Of a stretch of 39,644 bases of DNA, positions 26,197 through 34,529 are shown in pieces. Every line of letters begins with the position of its first letter. The first letter of the stretch is position 1. The notes under the pieces were generated by a model. It did no database searches and was not told the origin of the DNA. It was given only the letters and a program-made list of their open reading frames with translations. This DNA comes from JBEBXQ01 sp040391535 (GTDB lineage Bacteria; Bacteroidota; Bacteroidia; Cytophagales; Spirosomataceae), in assembly GCA_040391535.1 (NCBI GenBank), contig JBEBXQ010000028.1, positions 1 through 39,644 on the forward strand. The letters run 5' to 3'. A program made the translations under genes and the position numbers.

Positions 26197-28866
26197 ATGA
26201 AACTTTTCCCCCCACAGTCATGGCGCCCAAATGAACGAATTGCTGCTTTCACAGTGCTTTCGCTCCTGTTATTGGCCCTGATATTATTACTGAGTAAAAT
26301 TACAGACCCTCTGTCAAACACAGCTCCCTGGGGTGTAATGAGTGAATGGAAAGAGATTTCTGCTGTGATTGACCGCCTTAACACGTCAGACGGCGTCTTC
26401 GGCATACCGGTTCCTTCCATGATTGTGACTGAAAATTTTGTCGCGTCTGTGATGGAGATACAGCTCCCGGTAATACTGGCCGCATTGATTTTATCGCTTG
26501 CAGGGCTGGCACTTACTCTTGCCGCGATCACTGCTTTACCCCGGTTCTGGTATATCGGGGCCATGACTGGTTTTATGATTTTACTGGCATTTTCAGGAAC
26601 GGAGATGCTGCATGTCGATTTTATTCATCCAAGATTCCTTTTTTTACTGATATTGCTGGTCACAGGCGGGCTCAGTTACTATATGCATGCTTTCAGAGTT
26701 GATCTGTCTCTGCCGCAAAGGGCTGTCCTGATGCTCGGTGCTGTTTTTTCGTTAGCAGGTTTTGTCTGGCTCACCTGCGGAGCGGAATATCCGGCACTTA
26801 CCGCCATGGTTTACGGAATGCCCTTATGGCTCGGTCTGGCAGTGGTCTTTCTTTTTATCAGTGCAACCGAAGTCCTTGCCGGACTGGTCTGGCTCTGTAC
26901 TGTGAAAAGTTCCGGATTAAGTCATCGGTCCTTTCCGGCCTTTCTGACCGGGAGCCTGTTATATCTTATATTACTTGTATTGCTTTTTCTGAAAAATACA
27001 CGGCAGCTTGATGCTGAGATAAGGCTGGTTAGTCCGCTTGTTCCGGCTATCGTGGGTGGACTGGCCGGAATAACAGGTTTTAAAAGGCGTTGTGATGCTA
27101 CAGGTGGTGCGCTGGACTACCGGCATGGTGGCTGGATGCTTTATACAGGATTGTTTATCATTGCGTTATCCTGCGCTCTTTCGCAGGCCACTCTCTCCAA
27201 TGATCCTGTACTGGAGGTGCTGGAAGATACCATCGTGAATACTCAGCTGGCCATGGGCATTGTTTTTGTATTTTATGTACTGCTGAATTTTACACCGCTT
27301 TTCAGAAAACGGCTGGAGGTATATAAAGTATTATACAAACCCATGCGTTTTGATCTTACCAAAACAAGGTTGATAGGTTTTGGCGGGGTAATTGCACTCT
27401 TTTCGATGCAGAATCTGTTTCCTCTGACTCAGGGAATAGCAGGATATTTTAACGGTCTGGGTGATCTGCATACGGTGACTCAGGAATATACGCTGGCTGA
27501 ACAGTATTATAAAATGGCCTTGAAGCATGAGTTTCAGAATCATAAATCCAATTATGCCCTGGCCTCACTGGCATTGAAACAGGACGATCAGACTGCCGCA
27601 GCCTATTATTTCAGGCAGGCTACGCTGAAAAACCCTTCTCCGCAGGCTTTTGTGGGTTTGGGAAATGTACTGATGCGGGAAAATCTTTACTTTGACGCCT
27701 TGTTTACACTACAGAATGCACATCGTGTATTTCCATCCAACGGAGAAATATCCAATAATCTGGGGATGCTCTTTGACCGTTCCGCTGTAGCTGATTCGGC
27801 GTATTATTATCTGGAATTATCGGAGAGGCAGTCGGCCCGCCCCGAGGTGGCTGGCTCTAATCTGCTGGCGGTACTGGCAGGCAACACAGCAGGTACACTA
27901 AGAGATTCGCTTGCAGGGAGTCTGAAAGACAGGGATTATGTATCGTTTAGGGCTAATAAGCTCACAATCAGGAACTTGTCAGGTAAATTTGAAAAGGAGA
28001 ATTTTAATGATAACTGGATCCCTCAGGATTCATTATTGAGTGTAGCAACCTTTGCTTATCTGTATAATTTTTGTCTTAATCAGGCAAAAAACGGATCAGA
28101 GCCGGGCGAGCTGGCACTTGCGATGGCGATGAAAAATCCGTTGATTGCTAACGAATTGTCGCTGGCGGCTGTTTATCCTCAATTCTATAGCGGAGATAAA
28201 CTCAGAGCTATTGGTTTGTTACAAAGCTGGGCCAAAGAAGAAACCAGTAAGTCTGCACAGTTTAATCTCATTGCCGGACACTGGTGGTTGCAGTTAGGTG
28301 TTTTCTCCAAGGCCGAAGAAGCATTTGCGACGATAGCAGGTAAAGAAGGAATATTAGGGCAGATATTTGCCAATGTACTGCAGGGGAAACAGGGCTCTGC
28401 AGGTATATTACTCGAAAATCTGCTCGCCACCGAAGAAGGGCAGGCTGATACAGCTCTAAGGTTATTACAGGACAGGCTTGAGCAGATTTCCTCCGTACCT
28501 TCGGAAGCAGATTCGTTGTTGTCGCTGGCGATAAGCAGCAGGCAGGAAAAAGATTTTCAGATGGCACTGCGCGCGAACCCGCTCAACGGAAAAGTTGTAG
28601 GGGCCGTATCGGACTTTTATCTTCAGCAAGGCCAACTGGAAAAGGCTTATGAAATCGTAACCGGTGCGTTACTTTATAATGAAGAAGATCCCTGGCTATG
28701 GCGGCAGTTTGCCTTGCTGGCATTGAAGCAAGGCCTGGTAACCGATGCTGAAGAAGCTGCTGAAAAAGCAGAGGCCGGATTGCCCCTTGCCGATTATCAG
28801 CGGTTTCGGCAGGAATATCAGGCGCAAAGAACGCTTATAGAAAAAGAAAGAGAATCGTTTAAATGA
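26197..28866 (+). CDS. Polytopic membrane protein with C-terminal TPR domain, function unknown
   Basis: I do not recognise this 889-residue protein. The N-terminal half (about 15-430) has roughly eleven or twelve hydrophobic segments, for example FTVLSLLLLALILLL, VILAALILSLAGLALTLAAI and GIVFVFYVLLNFTPLF. From about residue 425 it becomes soluble and helical with tetratricopeptide-like repeats: LAEQYYKMALKHEFQNHKSNYALASLALK, AAAYYFRQATLKNPSPQAFVGLGNVL, ALFTLQNAHRVFPSNGEISNNLGMLF, and again near the C-terminus (QGQLEKAYEIVTGALLYNEEDPWLWRQ). Such fusions often hold complexes together at the membrane. It diverges from atpD across a 122-bp gap. The following gene starts 45 bp later. Confidence 0.8.
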   Translation: MKLFPPQSWRPNERIAAFTVLSLLLLALILLLSKITDPLSNTAPWGVMSEWKEISAVIDRLNTSDGVFGIPVPSMIVTENFVASVMEIQLPVILAALILSLAGLALTLAAITALPRFWYIGAMTGFMILLAFSGTEMLHVDFIHPRFLFLLILLVTGGLSYYMHAFRVDLSLPQRAVLMLGAVFSLAGFVWLTCGAEYPALTAMVYGMPLWLGLAVVFLFISATEVLAGLVWLCTVKSSGLSHRSFPAFLTGSLLYLILLVLLFLKNTRQLDAEIRLVSPLVPAIVGGLAGITGFKRRCDATGGALDYRHGGWMLYTGLFIIALSCALSQATLSNDPVLEVLEDTIVNTQLAMGIVFVFYVLLNFTPLFRKRLEVYKVLYKPMRFDLTKTRLIGFGGVIALFSMQNLFPLTQGIAGYFNGLGDLHTVTQEYTLAEQYYKMALKHEFQNHKSNYALASLALKQDDQTAAAYYFRQATLKNPSPQAFVGLGNVLMRENLYFDALFTLQNAHRVFPSNGEISNNLGMLFDRSAVADSAYYYLELSERQSARPEVAGSNLLAVLAGNTAGTLRDSLAGSLKDRDYVSFRANKLTIRNLSGKFEKENFNDNWIPQDSLLSVATFAYLYNFCLNQAKNGSEPGELALAMAMKNPLIANELSLAAVYPQFYSGDKLRAIGLLQSWAKEETSKSAQFNLIAGHWWLQLGVFSKAEEAFATIAGKEGILGQIFANVLQGKQGSAGILLENLLATEEGQADTALRLLQDRLEQISSVPSEADSLLSLAISSRQEKDFQMALRANPLNGKVVGAVSDFYLQQGQLEKAYEIVTGALLYNEEDPWLWRQFALLALKQGLVTDAEEAAEKAEAGLPLADYQRFRQEYQAQRTLIEKERESFK

Positions 28867-28876
28867 TTGATAATTT

Positions 28877-28884
28877 TAGATTTG
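28877..28884 (+). promoter_or_regulatory. Possible -7 box for the 170-aa membrane protein gene
   Basis: TAGATTTG matches the TAnnTTTG consensus 27 bp before the ATG at 28912. No clear TTG lies 19-21 bp upstream, so this is only a candidate. Confidence 0.35.
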
Positions 28885-28911
28885 TAAACAGAGGATACTG
28901 TCCGGTTTTCT

Positions 28912-29424
28912 ATGAAATATCATTTGGTGGAAACTTCACTGACCGGTGAGGCCCGGATTTACAGAGGTAAGCTGATAGTGGGTATGTTAAAAAATACTTT
29001 TGTAAATCAGGATGCCTACGGTGAATTTCTGGGAACTATGCTGCGTTTCAGAAAGAAGAAATTTTTGAGTAAAAAGGTCAGTGTGCTGGATATTGAAGGA
29101 AAAAAGGAAGTGGGGGAGATCTTATTTGCAGATTGGGGCAGAAAGGTGACTGTACAATATAATAATAAAATGTATCTTGGAGAGTTATCCGGAAAGTCAG
29201 GTCAGTGGTGTATGGAGGATAAAGAAGAGGATATAGTGTTTGAAAGTCCGTCTGTCTCCGTGAAAAAAGGAATGTTTGAACAAAATTATATGAATCCGGC
29301 CATTGTCCTGGCTACTGTATATATCAGGGCATATTACAAAGTAAACCGTATGATTGCCGTAGGCCTGGGCATCATAACCGCAGTGATATTGATCATCAGT
29401 AGTATTAACTTGTTTTCCAGCTAA
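28912..29424 (+). CDS. Hypothetical protein with one C-terminal membrane segment
   Basis: This 170-residue protein is not recognised. Residues 1-145 are soluble, beta-rich and lysine-rich (KLIVGMLKNTF, LRFRKKKFLSKKVSVLDIEGKKEVGEI, KMYLGELSGKSGQWCMED), reminiscent of small Tubby-C-like/LURP-type beta barrels, though this is only an impression. One strong membrane segment near the end (about 147-168, IAVGLGIITAVILIISSINLF) makes it a tail-anchored protein with the bulk in the cytoplasm. The ABC ATPase gene begins 5 bp after its stop, so the two are almost certainly co-translated and may act together. Confidence 0.7.
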   Translation: MKYHLVETSLTGEARIYRGKLIVGMLKNTFVNQDAYGEFLGTMLRFRKKKFLSKKVSVLDIEGKKEVGEILFADWGRKVTVQYNNKMYLGELSGKSGQWCMEDKEEDIVFESPSVSVKKGMFEQNYMNPAIVLATVYIRAYYKVNRMIAVGLGIITAVILIISSINLFSS

Positions 29425-29429
29425 AGCCA

Positions 29430-30140
29430 ATGAAAATTATACAGTCAATTGATATTTCCAAGCGTTATGTAATGGGAACTGAGATTATCGATGCGCTGAA
29501 AGCGGTAAGTATCTCTGTTAATAAAGGTGAATATGTTGCCTTCATGGGGCCGTCGGGGTCAGGGAAGTCCACCCTGATGAATATTATCGGTTGTCTGGAT
29601 ACACCCACTTCCGGAACATATATTCTCAATAATAAGGATGTCAGCGATATGACGGAAAATGAGCTGGCTGCGATCCGGAATAAGGAAATCGGCTTTGTGT
29701 TCCAGACGTTTAACCTGCTTCCCCGTATGTCCTCACTGGAAAACGTGGCACTTCCGTTGATTTATGCCGGTTATAATAAGGCCGACCGGACTGAAAAGGC
29801 AATGCTCGCTCTGAAGAATGTAGGACTGGATACACGTGCTTATCATAAACCTAATGAACTTTCGGGCGGACAGCGCCAGCGGGTGGCTGTGGCCCGTGCG
29901 CTGGTGAATGATCCCAGTATATTGCTGGCAGATGAACCTACCGGTAACCTTGATACAAAGACTTCCTATGAAATTATGGATTTATTTGATCAGCTGTATT
30001 CCAAAGGAAATACGATTGTGATGGTAACACACGAAGAAGATATCGCGCATTATGCTCACCGGATCATCCGTTTACGTGACGGCCTGATCGAATCTGATAC
30101 CATTAATCCTGATCCTAAAAAGTCAGGGCAGCTTATTTAG
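29430..30140 (+). CDS. LolD/MacB-type ABC transporter ATP-binding protein
   Basis: This 236-residue ATPase has Walker A GPSGSGKST (40-48), the Q-loop in FVFQTFNLLPRMSSLENV (89-106), signature LSGGQRQR (144-151), Walker B ILLADEP (164-170) with catalytic E169, and the switch His in VMVTHEE. The sequence belongs to the MacB/LolD/FtsE-like group, which powers extraction or export through FtsX-type permeases rather than classic import. No permease gene is adjacent: upstream is a tail-anchored unknown protein (5-bp gap), downstream a pseudouridine synthase. The permease must be encoded elsewhere, or this ATPase serves the unknown neighbour. Confidence 0.92.
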   Translation: MKIIQSIDISKRYVMGTEIIDALKAVSISVNKGEYVAFMGPSGSGKSTLMNIIGCLDTPTSGTYILNNKDVSDMTENELAAIRNKEIGFVFQTFNLLPRMSSLENVALPLIYAGYNKADRTEKAMLALKNVGLDTRAYHKPNELSGGQRQRVAVARALVNDPSILLADEPTGNLDTKTSYEIMDLFDQLYSKGNTIVMVTHEEDIAHYAHRIIRLRDGLIESDTINPDPKKSGQLI

Positions 30141-30143
30141 TTT

Positions 30144-30174
30144 TTTGATTCCGTACCTGAAATCGGTAGCTTTG
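30144..30174 (+). promoter_or_regulatory. Promoter of the RluA-family gene
   Basis: TTTG (30144-30147) and TAGCTTTG (30167-30174) are separated by 19 bp, a consensus Bacteroidota promoter. The -7 box ends 17 bp before the ATG at 30192, so the leader is very short. Confidence 0.7.
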
Positions 30175-30191
30175 CAAAATTTTTCAGGCAC

Positions 30192-30917
30192 ATGAAAATC
30201 AATTTCGCAGATTTAATATTATTTGAAAACGACGATTTTATCGTTGTGAATAAGCCGGCACATCTGGCTACACTTGACGAACGTACCGCTGACCGCGGCG
30301 GCAGTCTGCTTCGTTTGGGCAGAGAATATTTCCCGGATGTAATGGCTGCTCACCGGCTGGATAAAGAAACCTCCGGGATCCTGGTATTTGCAAAGCATCC
30401 GGCGGCTTACAGGCACATGTCCCTTCAGTTTGAACACAGGGAGGTAACCAAAAGGTACCATGCCGTATCAACCGGCGTTCATGATCTGGACGGAATTTCA
30501 GTTTATCTTCCCATTCTCCCTTTAAAAAACGGGACCGCTGTAAAGATTGACCGTGAAAGCGGAAAAATCGCTGAAACCATTTTTAATACATTAAAGATCT
30601 ATAAAGGATATACTTTGGTAGAGTGTATTCCGGTTACGGGCAGAATGCACCAGATCAGGATACATCTTTCCTGTCTGAAAGCACCTATTGTCAATGATCC
30701 GCAATACGGAGGCAAACCGATTTATCTGTCGACGCTCAAAAGAAAATTCAATCTGAAGAAAGATACAGAAGAACAACCCCTGATTCAGCGTGTGGCACTA
30801 CATGCCCGTTCACTTACGTTTGCCCTGATGAACGGCGAACCTATCACAGTCACGGCACCCTATCCGAAAGATTTTGATGTATTGGTAAAGCAGCTTGAAA
30901 AGTTCGGGAGTGTATAG
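30192..30917 (+). CDS. RluA-family RNA pseudouridine synthase
   Basis: This 241-residue cytoplasmic enzyme isomerises uridine to pseudouridine in rRNA or tRNA. The catalytic motif HRLDKETSGIL (54-64) has the nucleophilic Asp D57. Other family stretches are VVNKPAHLATL near the start and VTGRMHQIRIHL, followed by NDPQYGGKP and HARSL. The N-terminal S4 RNA-binding domain of RluC/RluD is absent, so it is closer in layout to RluA/TruC-like proteins. Target base cannot be assigned. It has its own promoter and ends at a bidirectional terminator. Confidence 0.92.
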   Translation: MKINFADLILFENDDFIVVNKPAHLATLDERTADRGGSLLRLGREYFPDVMAAHRLDKETSGILVFAKHPAAYRHMSLQFEHREVTKRYHAVSTGVHDLDGISVYLPILPLKNGTAVKIDRESGKIAETIFNTLKIYKGYTLVECIPVTGRMHQIRIHLSCLKAPIVNDPQYGGKPIYLSTLKRKFNLKKDTEEQPLIQRVALHARSLTFALMNGEPITVTAPYPKDFDVLVKQLEKFGSV

Positions 30918-30929
30918 AATCAGACCATT

Positions 30930-30980
30930 TCACATAAAAAAACAGGTTACCGATTATCGGTAACCTGTTTTTTTATGTGA
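30930..30980. terminator. Long bidirectional terminator
   Basis: The arms 30930-30953 and 30957-30980 are perfectly complementary over 24 bp with a 3-nt loop. Inner part is ACAGGTTACCGA; the outer part carries A-runs on one arm and T-runs on the other. It separates the convergent RluA-family and beta-barrel genes. Confidence 0.92.
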
Positions 30981-30989
30981 AACAAGATG

Positions 30990-31520
30990 TTAGAATTTAA
31001 ATGAAATCCCTGCTTTCAATGCTGAGGTGTTCTGACCTACTTCAGCAAAAACTCCCATATTATCTTTGAAATAATAACGTGCACCGGCAAAAATACCTAC
31101 GAATAATTTTCCTCCGTATCCACCTGAGTAACTACCACTCCAGCCGCTTGGATCTTTGTAATTCGCAACAGTATAACCTATAGCCGGACCTGCATATAAA
31201 TCAAGGTTATCCATTGTAAGGAAATGTTTTCCGAAATGGTAAGAACCTCTTACACCGATAGGGACAAATGTGTACTTCCATTTGTAACCAGATAACCAGC
31301 CATAATTCCAGGTCAGGTAATCAGCCTGAGCACCCACGCTGATAAAGTCGTGAATCCCTACTTCAAAAGAGGCACCCACACCCGCTCCACCACCATATGT
31401 TCCTCCTAATGATAATCCGGCATTCAATAATTTGTCTCCTTTTTCAAACTGCGCAAAAGCACCTGATGTAGCACATAGTACCAGGCATAAGGAGAATAAG
31501 GCAAGAAGTTGTTTTTTCAT
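30990..31520 (-). CDS. Small outer-membrane beta-barrel protein
   Basis: From the ATG at 31520 this is 176 residues with a clear signal peptide (MKKQLLALFSLCLVLCATSGAFAQ, cleavage after AFAQ or AFA). The frame is open to 31571, but the 17 extra residues would lie before the signal peptide. The mature part shows alternating glycine/aromatic strands (LNAGLSLGGTYGGGAGVGASFEVGIHDFISVGAQ, KYTFVPIGVRGSYHFGKHF, KLFVGIFAGARYYF) and ends in Phe (AGISFKF), the usual barrel-assembly signal. It resembles the OmpW/OmpA-like small porin group of Bacteroidota. Function unknown. Confidence 0.85.
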   Translation of the reverse strand: MKKQLLALFSLCLVLCATSGAFAQFEKGDKLLNAGLSLGGTYGGGAGVGASFEVGIHDFISVGAQADYLTWNYGWLSGYKWKYTFVPIGVRGSYHFGKHFLTMDNLDLYAGPAIGYTVANYKDPSGWSGSYSGGYGGKLFVGIFAGARYYFKDNMGVFAEVGQNTSALKAGISFKF

Positions 31521-31635
31521 AATAGAAAGTGTAGATTTTTGTTGAATTAATTTGTTGCAAAGAAAAGACAAATTTTTGAAAAAGCCCTCCTTTTACTTAT
31601 TGATCGGTCATAAAATGATGACAACCGGTCGTTTT

Positions 31636-32298
31636 CTATTTTAATTTGTTTTTAAACACTTGTCTGAATTTATCGAGCTTTGGCGCAATTACTACCGCAC
31701 AATAACCCTGTTCCGGATTATTGGCATAGTAGTTCTGATGGTAATCTTCAGCCACATAGAATTTATCCAACGGACTGATTTCCGTTACGATGGGCTTAGA
31801 ATAAGCCTGGGATTTATTCAACTCTTCGGTGATTTCCTCAGCCAGCCGTTTTTGGGTCTCATTTATGTAAAAGATTACGGAACGGTATTGTGTCCCTACA
31901 TCGGCTCCCTGGCGGTTCAGGCTGGTTGGATCATGACTCCGGAAAAAAGCCTGCAATAGTTCCGTGAATGAGATAACTGCCGGATCATAGGTAATTTTAA
32001 CGCATTCGGCGTGCCCTGTCGTACCGGTACATACCGACCGGTAATCAGGGTTAGGGGTTTTCCCTCCTGAATATCCCGAAACCACTTCTTTGACACCATC
32101 CAATGTTTCAAAAAGAGCCTCTGTACACCAGAAGCAGCCGGTTCCGAAGACAGCAGTTTCTGTATTACCCTCTGCGGTGTCATTTAATGTGTTACTTAAA
32201 TTCATAGACTGATGATTATTTTTGTCACTTTGAACACAGGAACCCAGCGTAGTACCGTAAAGCAATGTCAATACGAACAGGACCAAGGTTGTTTTCAT
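31636..32298 (-). CDS. msrA: Peptide methionine sulfoxide reductase MsrA (lipoprotein form)
   Basis: MsrA reduces methionine-S-sulfoxide in proteins, EC 1.8.4.11. The catalytic motif GTGCFWC (52-58) has C55 as nucleophile. EVVSGYSGG, YRSVCTGTTGHAE, FRSHDPTSLNRQGADVGTQYRS and YHQNYYANNP follow in the normal order. The N-terminus is a lipoprotein signal (LGSC, lipidated C21), followed by a linker of about 26 residues, so the enzyme should be anchored in the envelope rather than cytoplasmic. It would then need an envelope thiol donor. It diverges from the HemJ-like gene across an 87-bp gap. Confidence 0.94.
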   Translation of the reverse strand: MKTTLVLFVLTLLYGTTLGSCVQSDKNNHQSMNLSNTLNDTAEGNTETAVFGTGCFWCTEALFETLDGVKEVVSGYSGGKTPNPDYRSVCTGTTGHAECVKITYDPAVISFTELLQAFFRSHDPTSLNRQGADVGTQYRSVIFYINETQKRLAEEITEELNKSQAYSKPIVTEISPLDKFYVAEDYHQNYYANNPEQGYCAVVIAPKLDKFRQVFKNKLK

Positions 32299-32385
32299 AG
32301 CTGTAATGTTGTTATTTTAGGGGCCGGTAATCGTGAGTACACCAACGGAAATGAAACATACTTTACAAGCATAAAGTTTAAAAAA

Positions 32386-32937
32386 ATGACTTATTTACAT
32401 GTTAAGGCACTGCACATCATTTTTGTAGTAAGTTGGTTTGCCGGTTTGTTTTATCTTCCCAGGATATTTGTCTATCATACCGAAGCACAATCAAGGCCGG
32501 ATCCCGATAAACGGATTTTGTCTGAATCTTATATTAAGTCGGCCCGGCTATTGTTAAATGCCATCATGGTGCCGGCCATGTGCATGACACTCCTTTCGGG
32601 AGCTGTTATGTTGTATCTTACTCCCGACTGGCTGACCCAGGGATGGATGCAGCTTAAGCTTGGCTTTGTAGCCGGCTTATTGCTTTATCATTTTTATTGT
32701 ACAAAACTTGCCACGGAGCTTCGCTCAGGAATATTCAGACATACGTCTTTGCAACTCCGCTTATGGAATGAAGTAGCAACCGTATTCCTTTTTTCAATTG
32801 TCTTTCTGGTTGTATTAAAAAACTCGGTCGACTGGCTTTGGGGCGTTGCGGGGTTGCTTATCTTTTCCATCAGCATTATGACAGCGGTAAGAATTGTCAA
32901 AAAGATCCGTGACAGAAACAGAGAAAAGAATTTGTAA
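32386..32937 (+). CDS. hemJ: HemJ/CopD-like membrane protein (putative protoporphyrinogen oxidase)
   Basis: From the ATG at 32386 this is 183 residues with four predicted membrane helices. MTYLHVKALHIIFVVSWFAGLFYLPRIFVYH, and LLNAIMVPAMCMTLLSGAVML followed by WMQLKLGFVAGLLLYHFYC, are characteristic of the HemJ/UPF0093 family with conserved histidines (H5, H10, H31). HemJ converts protoporphyrinogen IX to protoporphyrin IX in heme synthesis (EC 1.3.99.-). The frame extends to 32212, but that part overlaps msrA and lacks membrane character. It is near msrA and apart from hemC, so pathway assignment rests on the family alone. Confidence 0.83.
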   Translation: MTYLHVKALHIIFVVSWFAGLFYLPRIFVYHTEAQSRPDPDKRILSESYIKSARLLLNAIMVPAMCMTLLSGAVMLYLTPDWLTQGWMQLKLGFVAGLLLYHFYCTKLATELRSGIFRHTSLQLRLWNEVATVFLFSIVFLVVLKNSVDWLWGVAGLLIFSISIMTAVRIVKKIRDRNREKNL

Positions 32938-33455
32938 TGTTAATGATATAGCGTGGAATAAGTAATTCCAGGGCTTGTGTATCAATTTTATAGCTATCCG
33001 CGAGACAGATTAATTGTGGATGAGCAGATAATATCACGCAGTTTACTTCAATCGAATGGATACATATGAAAGCCCGAAGTGCTGAAATGGTGATAGAAAA
33101 GCAAATGACCATTCGTAAAACCCCGAAAGGGGGATACTTTTCCGTCTCCCTGATCAAACAAATCTATCGAGAGCAGCCACTACTAAATAAATCGTGATCA
33201 GGCAAGGTAAATATGTCCATTCGCTTTGGTCTTTATTTTTAATATTTTTTTTCATCCGTTTCCAACCATTTACCTCCAAATAGCTCTTATTAATTAAACT
33301 ATTCACAACTCCGCCGGAAAGAGTAAGTGGTTGATTTTTGATTGTACCTGATGATTATTACGGCCTATGCGTCCAGGCTTTCGTTGTTTTACGATACAAC
33401 TGAAACATGTGGCATGAATTTTGCGTAGGTAAAAGTAATGTCGATATAAAACTCC
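32938..33455 (+). other. Gene-free gap upstream of the glycan cluster
   Basis: This 518-bp AT-rich stretch has no supportable gene. A 6-bp hairpin (TGGAAT 32954-32959 / ATTCCA 32965-32970) follows the HemJ-like gene but lacks a T-run. A 43-codon plus-strand frame (33066-33197) is present but unrecognisable. No strong TTTG/TAnnTTTG promoter pair is visible before the glycosyltransferase at 33456. Confidence 0.5.
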
Positions 33456-34451
33456 ATGAAAATGATGAAAAGTATTTCGGTTATCATTCCCAATTATAAT
33501 GGGAGACATTTATTTGAGAAGTATTTCAGACAGAATTTTGATTATCTTAAATCACTCAGGAATGAGGTAGAGATTATTGTGGTTGACGATGCATCCGGCG
33601 ATGACTCCGTTCAGTATCTGCAGGAAAATTACGGAGACGAGATCGTGCTGATCCGGAAAATGAAAAATACCGGATTTTCAGATAGTTGTAACAGAGGTAT
33701 CGCACTGGCCAGTAAAGACCTGGTATTTTTACTCAATACGGATGTGATACTGAGCGAAGGGTATTTTGAGAAACTTTATAAGTATTTTGAATACAAAGAC
33801 ACTTTTGGTGTAATGGGTAGAATCATAGGCATGGATGATGAATTGATCAGAGAAGCTGCCCGTTCTCCCAAACTTTTAGGCAGAAAAATCAAATCCAATG
33901 ATTTTTTTCGCTTTTCAGACAAGGAAGCACTCACCCCTACGTTCTATTTATCAGGAGCAATCGCTTTGATCGATACACATAAGCTGAAATCGATCGGAGG
34001 GTTTAATGAAATGTTCAGTCCTTATTATGGTGAAGATCAGGAGTTGTCGATCAGAGCGTGGCGGCTGGGATGGAAGTGTTATTATGAACATGATGCGGTG
34101 TGCAGGCATGAAGTTTCTGCAAGTACGAAAAACCACCAGGCGAGAAGAAAAGTGAAAAAGATTCTGTTCAGAAACCGGTATTATATGCACTATCTGCATT
34201 TATACGGAATGGATCTGTATTTGTGGCATTTGCAGGTTTTACTGTGTGATGTAGTGGCAGGTGGTATGAGTGGCCAGTTTTATAAAGTAGCGGCTTACAG
34301 AGAATTTCTGAAGAATATAAGAGGATTACGTTCTAAGAAAAATGCGTTCAGAAAGCAAATGATCACCCATCATTCTGAAATTTCGACTTTCCAGGTAATC
34401 GCCAAAATAAGATTAATGCTTAAGCAGCATGAATTGATTAAGTTATCCTGA
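33456..34451 (+). CDS. Family 2 glycosyltransferase A
   Basis: This 331-residue protein has a GT-A fold N-terminal domain: SVIIPNYNGRHLF (8-20), IIVVDDASGDDS (40-51, nucleotide-binding D44/D45), then GFSDSCNRGIALASKDLVFLLNTDVIL (metal-binding N94-T95-D96). GEDQELSIRAWRLGW matches the acceptor/catalytic ED motif. This layout is like rhamnosyltransferases and other GT2 enzymes that build surface glycans at the inner leaflet. It is the first gene of a five-gene plus-strand cluster; the ABC exporter starts 78 bp later. Donor and acceptor sugar unknown. Confidence 0.9.
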   Translation: MKMMKSISVIIPNYNGRHLFEKYFRQNFDYLKSLRNEVEIIVVDDASGDDSVQYLQENYGDEIVLIRKMKNTGFSDSCNRGIALASKDLVFLLNTDVILSEGYFEKLYKYFEYKDTFGVMGRIIGMDDELIREAARSPKLLGRKIKSNDFFRFSDKEALTPTFYLSGAIALIDTHKLKSIGGFNEMFSPYYGEDQELSIRAWRLGWKCYYEHDAVCRHEVSASTKNHQARRKVKKILFRNRYYMHYLHLYGMDLYLWHLQVLLCDVVAGGMSGQFYKVAAYREFLKNIRGLRSKKNAFRKQMITHHSEISTFQVIAKIRLMLKQHELIKLS

Positions 34452-34529
34452 AAACAGGTCCCCTTTATTAAATGAAAGTCCCCGACGGTCAGCGGCAGTG
34501 GGTTACACCCGTTTTCCGTATATGAATCA

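Noticed and set aside
32897..33157. 86-codon minus-strand frame in the same gap
   Set aside because: Overlaps the end of the HemJ-like gene, cysteine-rich, with no family signature.
33066..33197. 43-codon plus-strand frame in the gap before the glycan cluster
   Set aside because: Too short, no recognisable family and no promoter; could be chance.
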